Below are positions 61,472 to 64,000 of a stretch of DNA of 64,000 nt, piece after piece. This DNA comes from JAJUFS01 sp964599565 (GTDB lineage Bacteria; Pseudomonadota; Gammaproteobacteria; Natronospirales; JAJUFS01), in the NCBI GenBank assembly GCA_964599565.1, contig CAZRFE010000004.1:6777-70776 (forward strand). Direction: 5' to 3'. The notes beneath the pieces are model-generated. The model saw nothing but the letters and a program-made list of their open reading frames with translations. It did no database searches and was not told the origin of the DNA. Numbering within the stretch: the first letter of the stretch is position 1; every line of letters starts with the position of its first letter. The position numbers and the translations under genes are program-made.

Positions 61472-62109
61472 CCGCCGTCTCCGAGTTCGATTGCGCGTGC
61501 GAGCAGAGGTTCCGGCAACGGCTGGTGCGTACTGAGGATCGCCATGCCGCCGCCCTCGAGCAGATCGGAAATCCATCCTGCGACCAGCGCGACACCCGAG
61601 GTATCCAGGCTGTTGAATGGTTCATCGAGCAGCCAGGCATCCGCATGCGCCGCTGGAAGCCGCGCGAATGCGCCGCGCCGCCGCTGACCGGCGGAAAGCC
61701 GCTGCGCGGGTACGCCGGCACGGTCGCCAACACCCGCCTCCGCAAGCCGCGGGGCGACATCGACGGTATCGCCGTGCAGGGCCTGCAGCGCACACAGGTT
61801 CTCGCCGAGATCGAGTCCGCCCTTGAGTGCATCGTGATGGCCGAGAAACCGGAAGCGCGCCCGCGCTTCGGGGCCAACGCGCCCCGCGTAGCGCGTGCCG
61901 AACCAGCTGATCGTGCCGCCGTCCGGCAGCGTCAGGCCCGCAAGGCAGCGCAGCAGCGACGTCTTGCCGCTGCCGTTCGGACCCTTGAGATGGATGAGTT
62001 CGCCCGAGCGGGCGCCGAAGCTCAGCGCGTGAACCAGCCGCCGTTCGCCGCGCCAGATTTCCAGTTCATCGACCTGCAACAGCACGCGGTCGGAAGTTTC
62101 GGTACGCAT
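61468..62109 (-). CDS. ccmA: Heme exporter ATPase CcmA
   Basis: 213 residues, an ABC ATPase: Walker A GPNGSGKTS, the signature LSAGQRRR, Walker B AWLLDEPFNSLD, and the switch histidine in STHQPL. With CcmB and CcmC it releases holo-CcmE. Start ATG 62109 with CGGAGC upstream; first gene of ccmABCDEFGHI. Confidence 0.95.
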   Translation of the reverse strand: MRTETSDRVLLQVDELEIWRGERRLVHALSFGARSGELIHLKGPNGSGKTSLLRCLAGLTLPDGGTISWFGTRYAGRVGPEARARFRFLGHHDALKGGLDLGENLCALQALHGDTVDVAPRLAEAGVGDRAGVPAQRLSAGQRRRGAFARLPAAHADAWLLDEPFNSLDTSGVALVAGWISDLLEGGGMAILSTHQPLPEPLLARAIELGDGG

Positions 62110-62142
62110 CGAAGCTCCGGCACTGGATGGCAATGGAAACCC

Positions 62143-62228
62143 TGGTGCCCAGGGCCGGACTTGAACCGGCACGGCCTTGCGGCCAGCGGATTTTAAGTCC
62201 GCTGCGTCTACCATTCCGCCACCCGGGC
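62143..62228 (-). tRNA. tRNA-Leu (UAA)
   Basis: 86 nt including encoded CCA. Acceptor arms GCCCGGG/CCTGGGC, anticodon loop ACTTAAAATC with UAA, a long variable arm (GGCCGCAAGGCC region) and the T loop GGTTCAAGTCC. Confidence 0.96.
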
Positions 62229-62258
62229 TGCGGCTGGCCAAAAAATGCGAGGGGATAT

Positions 62259-62332
62259 TGGAGGCTGAGGTCGGAATCGAACCGGCGTACACGGCTTTGC
62301 AGGCCGCTGCATGACCACTCTGCCACTCAGCC
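62259..62332 (-). tRNA. tRNA-Cys (GCA)
   Basis: 74 nt with encoded CCA. Acceptor arms GGCTGAG/CTCAGCC, anticodon loop CCTGCAAAG, T loop GGTTCGATTCC. The discriminator is U, as in cysteine tRNAs. Confidence 0.96.
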
Positions 62333-62461
62333 TGAGCGACGTTTTCCCCCACCGGACGCCCCGTGACCTTCATGCAAGGCCGCGGAAAGCCGGGGGAAAT
62401 TTATCATATCGATGAAGCATTTGCAGGCCGGACTTCGACGCCGAAACACGTGTCCTGCAAT

Positions 62462-62486
62462 AAAAAACCCCGGCTGTTACCGGGGT
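62462..62486 (-). terminator. Terminator between tRNA-Gly and tRNA-Cys genes
   Basis: On the minus strand ACCCCGG-TAACAG-CCGGGGT is followed by TTTTTA. It lies just after tRNA-Gly, so tRNA-Cys and tRNA-Leu probably rely on a promoter of their own in 62333-62461. Confidence 0.88.
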
Positions 62487-62495
62487 CTGGAAATC

Positions 62496-62571
<76 letters not shown>

Positions 62572-62625
62572 GCGAGGAGTGGGTATTTTAGTGAGCGGCG
62601 TCGCGCTGTCAAGCGCGCGCCTGCG

Positions 62626-63231
62626 TCATTCGACGGATTTGAGCCAGTGCCACGCCGCGCGCAAGTACCCGAACATGCTCCACAACGTCAGCACCGCAGC
62701 AATCTGCAGCATGAGCACGCCAAGGTTGTAGACCGGCAGCGGACCGATGTCATAGCGGAACAGCAGCATCGCGATCGAGATGATCTGCAACGCCGTCTTC
62801 GCCTTGCCCATCCAGCTCACTGCAACGCGCGAGCGTGCGCCGGATTCCGCCATCCATTCGCGCAATGCAGAAACCGTGATTTCGCGCCCGATCATCACCG
62901 CGGCTGGCAAGGCAAGCCACGCCGTGCCGTCCATCTGCACGAGCAGCACGAGCGCGATCGCGACGAGAATCTTGTCAGCGACGGGATCGAGGAACGCGCC
63001 GAGCTTCGATACTGCGTTCCAGCGTCGCGCGAGCCAGCCGTCCAGCCAGTCCGTGATGCCGGCGAGCGTGAAGATGAATGCGGCGAGCGGCGGTGCGATC
63101 CACTGCAGGAAACGCGAGTCGGTGAGTTCCGGAAGATAGAAAGCCAGCACGAAGACCGGCACGAGCGCCACGCGCAGCCACGTCAGCGCCAGCGGAATCT
63201 TCCGCCAGATGCCTGGATCAACTGCCACCAT
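62626..63231 (-). CDS. pgsA: CDP-diacylglycerol-glycerol-3-phosphate 3-phosphatidyltransferase
   Basis: 201 residues from ATG at 63231, overlapping the uvrC stop by 14 bp. The CDP-alcohol phosphotransferase signature is in DWLDGWLARRWNAVSKLGAF and LDPVADK (DGxxAR-x8-GxxxDxxxD). Four or more membrane helices. It makes phosphatidylglycerol phosphate. Confidence 0.95.
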   Translation of the reverse strand: MVAVDPGIWRKIPLALTWLRVALVPVFVLAFYLPELTDSRFLQWIAPPLAAFIFTLAGITDWLDGWLARRWNAVSKLGAFLDPVADKILVAIALVLLVQMDGTAWLALPAAVMIGREITVSALREWMAESGARSRVAVSWMGKAKTALQIISIAMLLFRYDIGPLPVYNLGVLMLQIAAVLTLWSMFGYLRAAWHWLKSVE

Positions 63232-64000
63232 GGAAGTGTTCGTAGACACGCTTCGCGAGCTCCCGGCTGATGCCCTTGACCTGCATGAGATCCTCGATCC
63301 CGGCCCGCGCCACGCCCTGCAGGCCGCCGAACTGCCGAAGCAGTTGCTGGCGCCGTTTCGGCCCGAGACCTTCGATGCTTTCCAGCGTCGATTCGCGGCG
63401 CTGCTTGTTGCGTCTTGCCGTGTGGCCCGCGACGGCGAAACGATGCGCTTCATCCCTGATCTGCTGGATCAGGTGCAGGCCCGGCGAATCGGGGGCCAGT
63501 ATAAGCGGCTGCTCGCGCCCGGCCAAAAGGATCTGCTCCATGCCGGGCCGGCGTGTCGGTCCTTTTGCCACCGCGACGATCTGCACGCCCTCCACCTGGA
63601 TTTCCTCCAGCACGCCGATCGCTTCCTGCAACTGTCCCTTGCCGCCATCGACGAACAGGATGTCCGGCAGCACGCCTTCACCTTTCTTCAGACGAAGATA
63701 GCGGCGCTCCAGCGCCTGGCGCATGGCGCCGTAGTCGTCGCCAGGTGTGATGCCTTCGATGTTGAAACGGCGGTAATCGGCCTTGATCGCGCCCTCGCGC
63801 CCGAACACCACGCACGATGCAACCGTCGCTTCACCCGCGGTGTGGCTGATGTCGAAGCATTCCATGCGCGCGGGAACCTGGCCGAGATCGAGCGCTTCTG
63901 CCAGCGACTCGAAGCGTTGCTGCAATGTCTGATCCGAAGCAAGACGCACGGCGAGCGCCTGGCGTGCGTTGTTCGCCGCCATCTCCAGCCAGCGCGCACG
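63218..64000 (-). CDS. uvrC: Excinuclease ABC subunit C (partial; N-terminal part outside window)
   Basis: The frame is open to the window edge, giving about 260 C-terminal residues. Seen: the RNase H-like endonuclease domain (MECFDISHTAGEATVASCVVF, ILFVDGGKGQLQEA, DSPGLHLIQQIRDEAHRFAV) and the C-terminal helix-hairpin-helix pair (LESIEGLGPKRRQQLLRQFGG, DLMQVKGISRELAKRVYEHF). It makes the 5' incision in nucleotide excision repair. Confidence 0.97.
   Translation of the reverse strand, partial: RARWLEMAANNARQALAVRLASDQTLQQRFESLAEALDLGQVPARMECFDISHTAGEATVASCVVFGREGAIKADYRRFNIEGITPGDDYGAMRQALERRYLRLKKGEGVLPDILFVDGGKGQLQEAIGVLEEIQVEGVQIVAVAKGPTRRPGMEQILLAGREQPLILAPDSPGLHLIQQIRDEAHRFAVAGHTARRNKQRRESTLESIEGLGPKRRQQLLRQFGGLQGVARAGIEDLMQVKGISRELAKRVYEHFHGGS

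Overview
The window is GC-rich chromosomal DNA, most likely from a gammaproteobacterium. The best evidence is the right end: uvrC, pgsA, tRNA-Gly(GCC), tRNA-Cys(GCA), tRNA-Leu(UAA), in the same order as uvrC-pgsA-glyW-cysT-leuZ in Escherichia coli, followed by a complete ccmABCDEFGHI operon. I cannot name the genus. Most genes lie on the minus strand, and the opposite strand carries many long but meaningless open frames because of the base composition.

Region 1 (1-16117) is an exopolysaccharide locus resembling those linked to PEP-CTERM/exosortase systems. On the minus strand, in transcription order, are a Wza-type export lipoprotein, a Wzz/GumC-type chain-length protein, a tyrosine-autokinase-like P-loop protein whose Walker A lysine is gone, an outer-membrane beta-barrel protein, a polysaccharide deacetylase, GT2 and two GT4 glycosyltransferases, and an asparagine-synthase-like protein cut by the window edge. 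A membrane-bound J-domain protein and an initiating polyprenyl-phosphate sugar transferase follow. A plus-strand operon then encodes a nucleotide-sugar dehydrogenase, an epimerase and a Sfp-type phosphopantetheinyl transferase, the activator needed by region 2.

Region 2 (16169-34341) is a hybrid NRPS/PKS assembly line on the minus strand. In transcription order the genes are C*-A-PCP-E*-C-PCP, then KS-AT-ACP-aminotransferase, then C-A-PCP, then TubC docking-C-A-PCP (asterisks mark domains with damaged active-site motifs). The last two genes share a direct repeat of about 1.78 kb covering the whole A domain and half the carrier protein, so both should load the same amino acid, by hand-read code glycine. 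The aminotransferase lacks its PLP lysine. No thioesterase, reductase, exporter or MbtH gene is visible.

Region 3 (34570-40990) is a signalling operon transcribed toward the assembly line but separated from it by a terminator: rsbR-rsbS-rsbT-rsbX (a stressosome module), a histidine kinase with an RsbU-like N-terminal domain in place of a PP2C phosphatase, a PAS-GGDEF-EAL protein and a NarL-type response regulator. The likely logic is stressosome, RsbT release, histidine kinase, response regulator, with a c-di-GMP branch.

Region 4 (41624-55441) is mixed: an FMN reductase, a YdcF-like protein, a secreted subtilase, a small exported protein with AEIGTG repeats, an OmpA-type lipoprotein, a malic enzyme, two PilZ proteins flanking an exported amidohydrolase, an M49-like lipoprotein peptidase, and a MaoC-like dehydratase with a lipoprotein.

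Region 5 (55485-64000) holds the ccm operon, three tRNAs, pgsA and the 3' part of uvrC.
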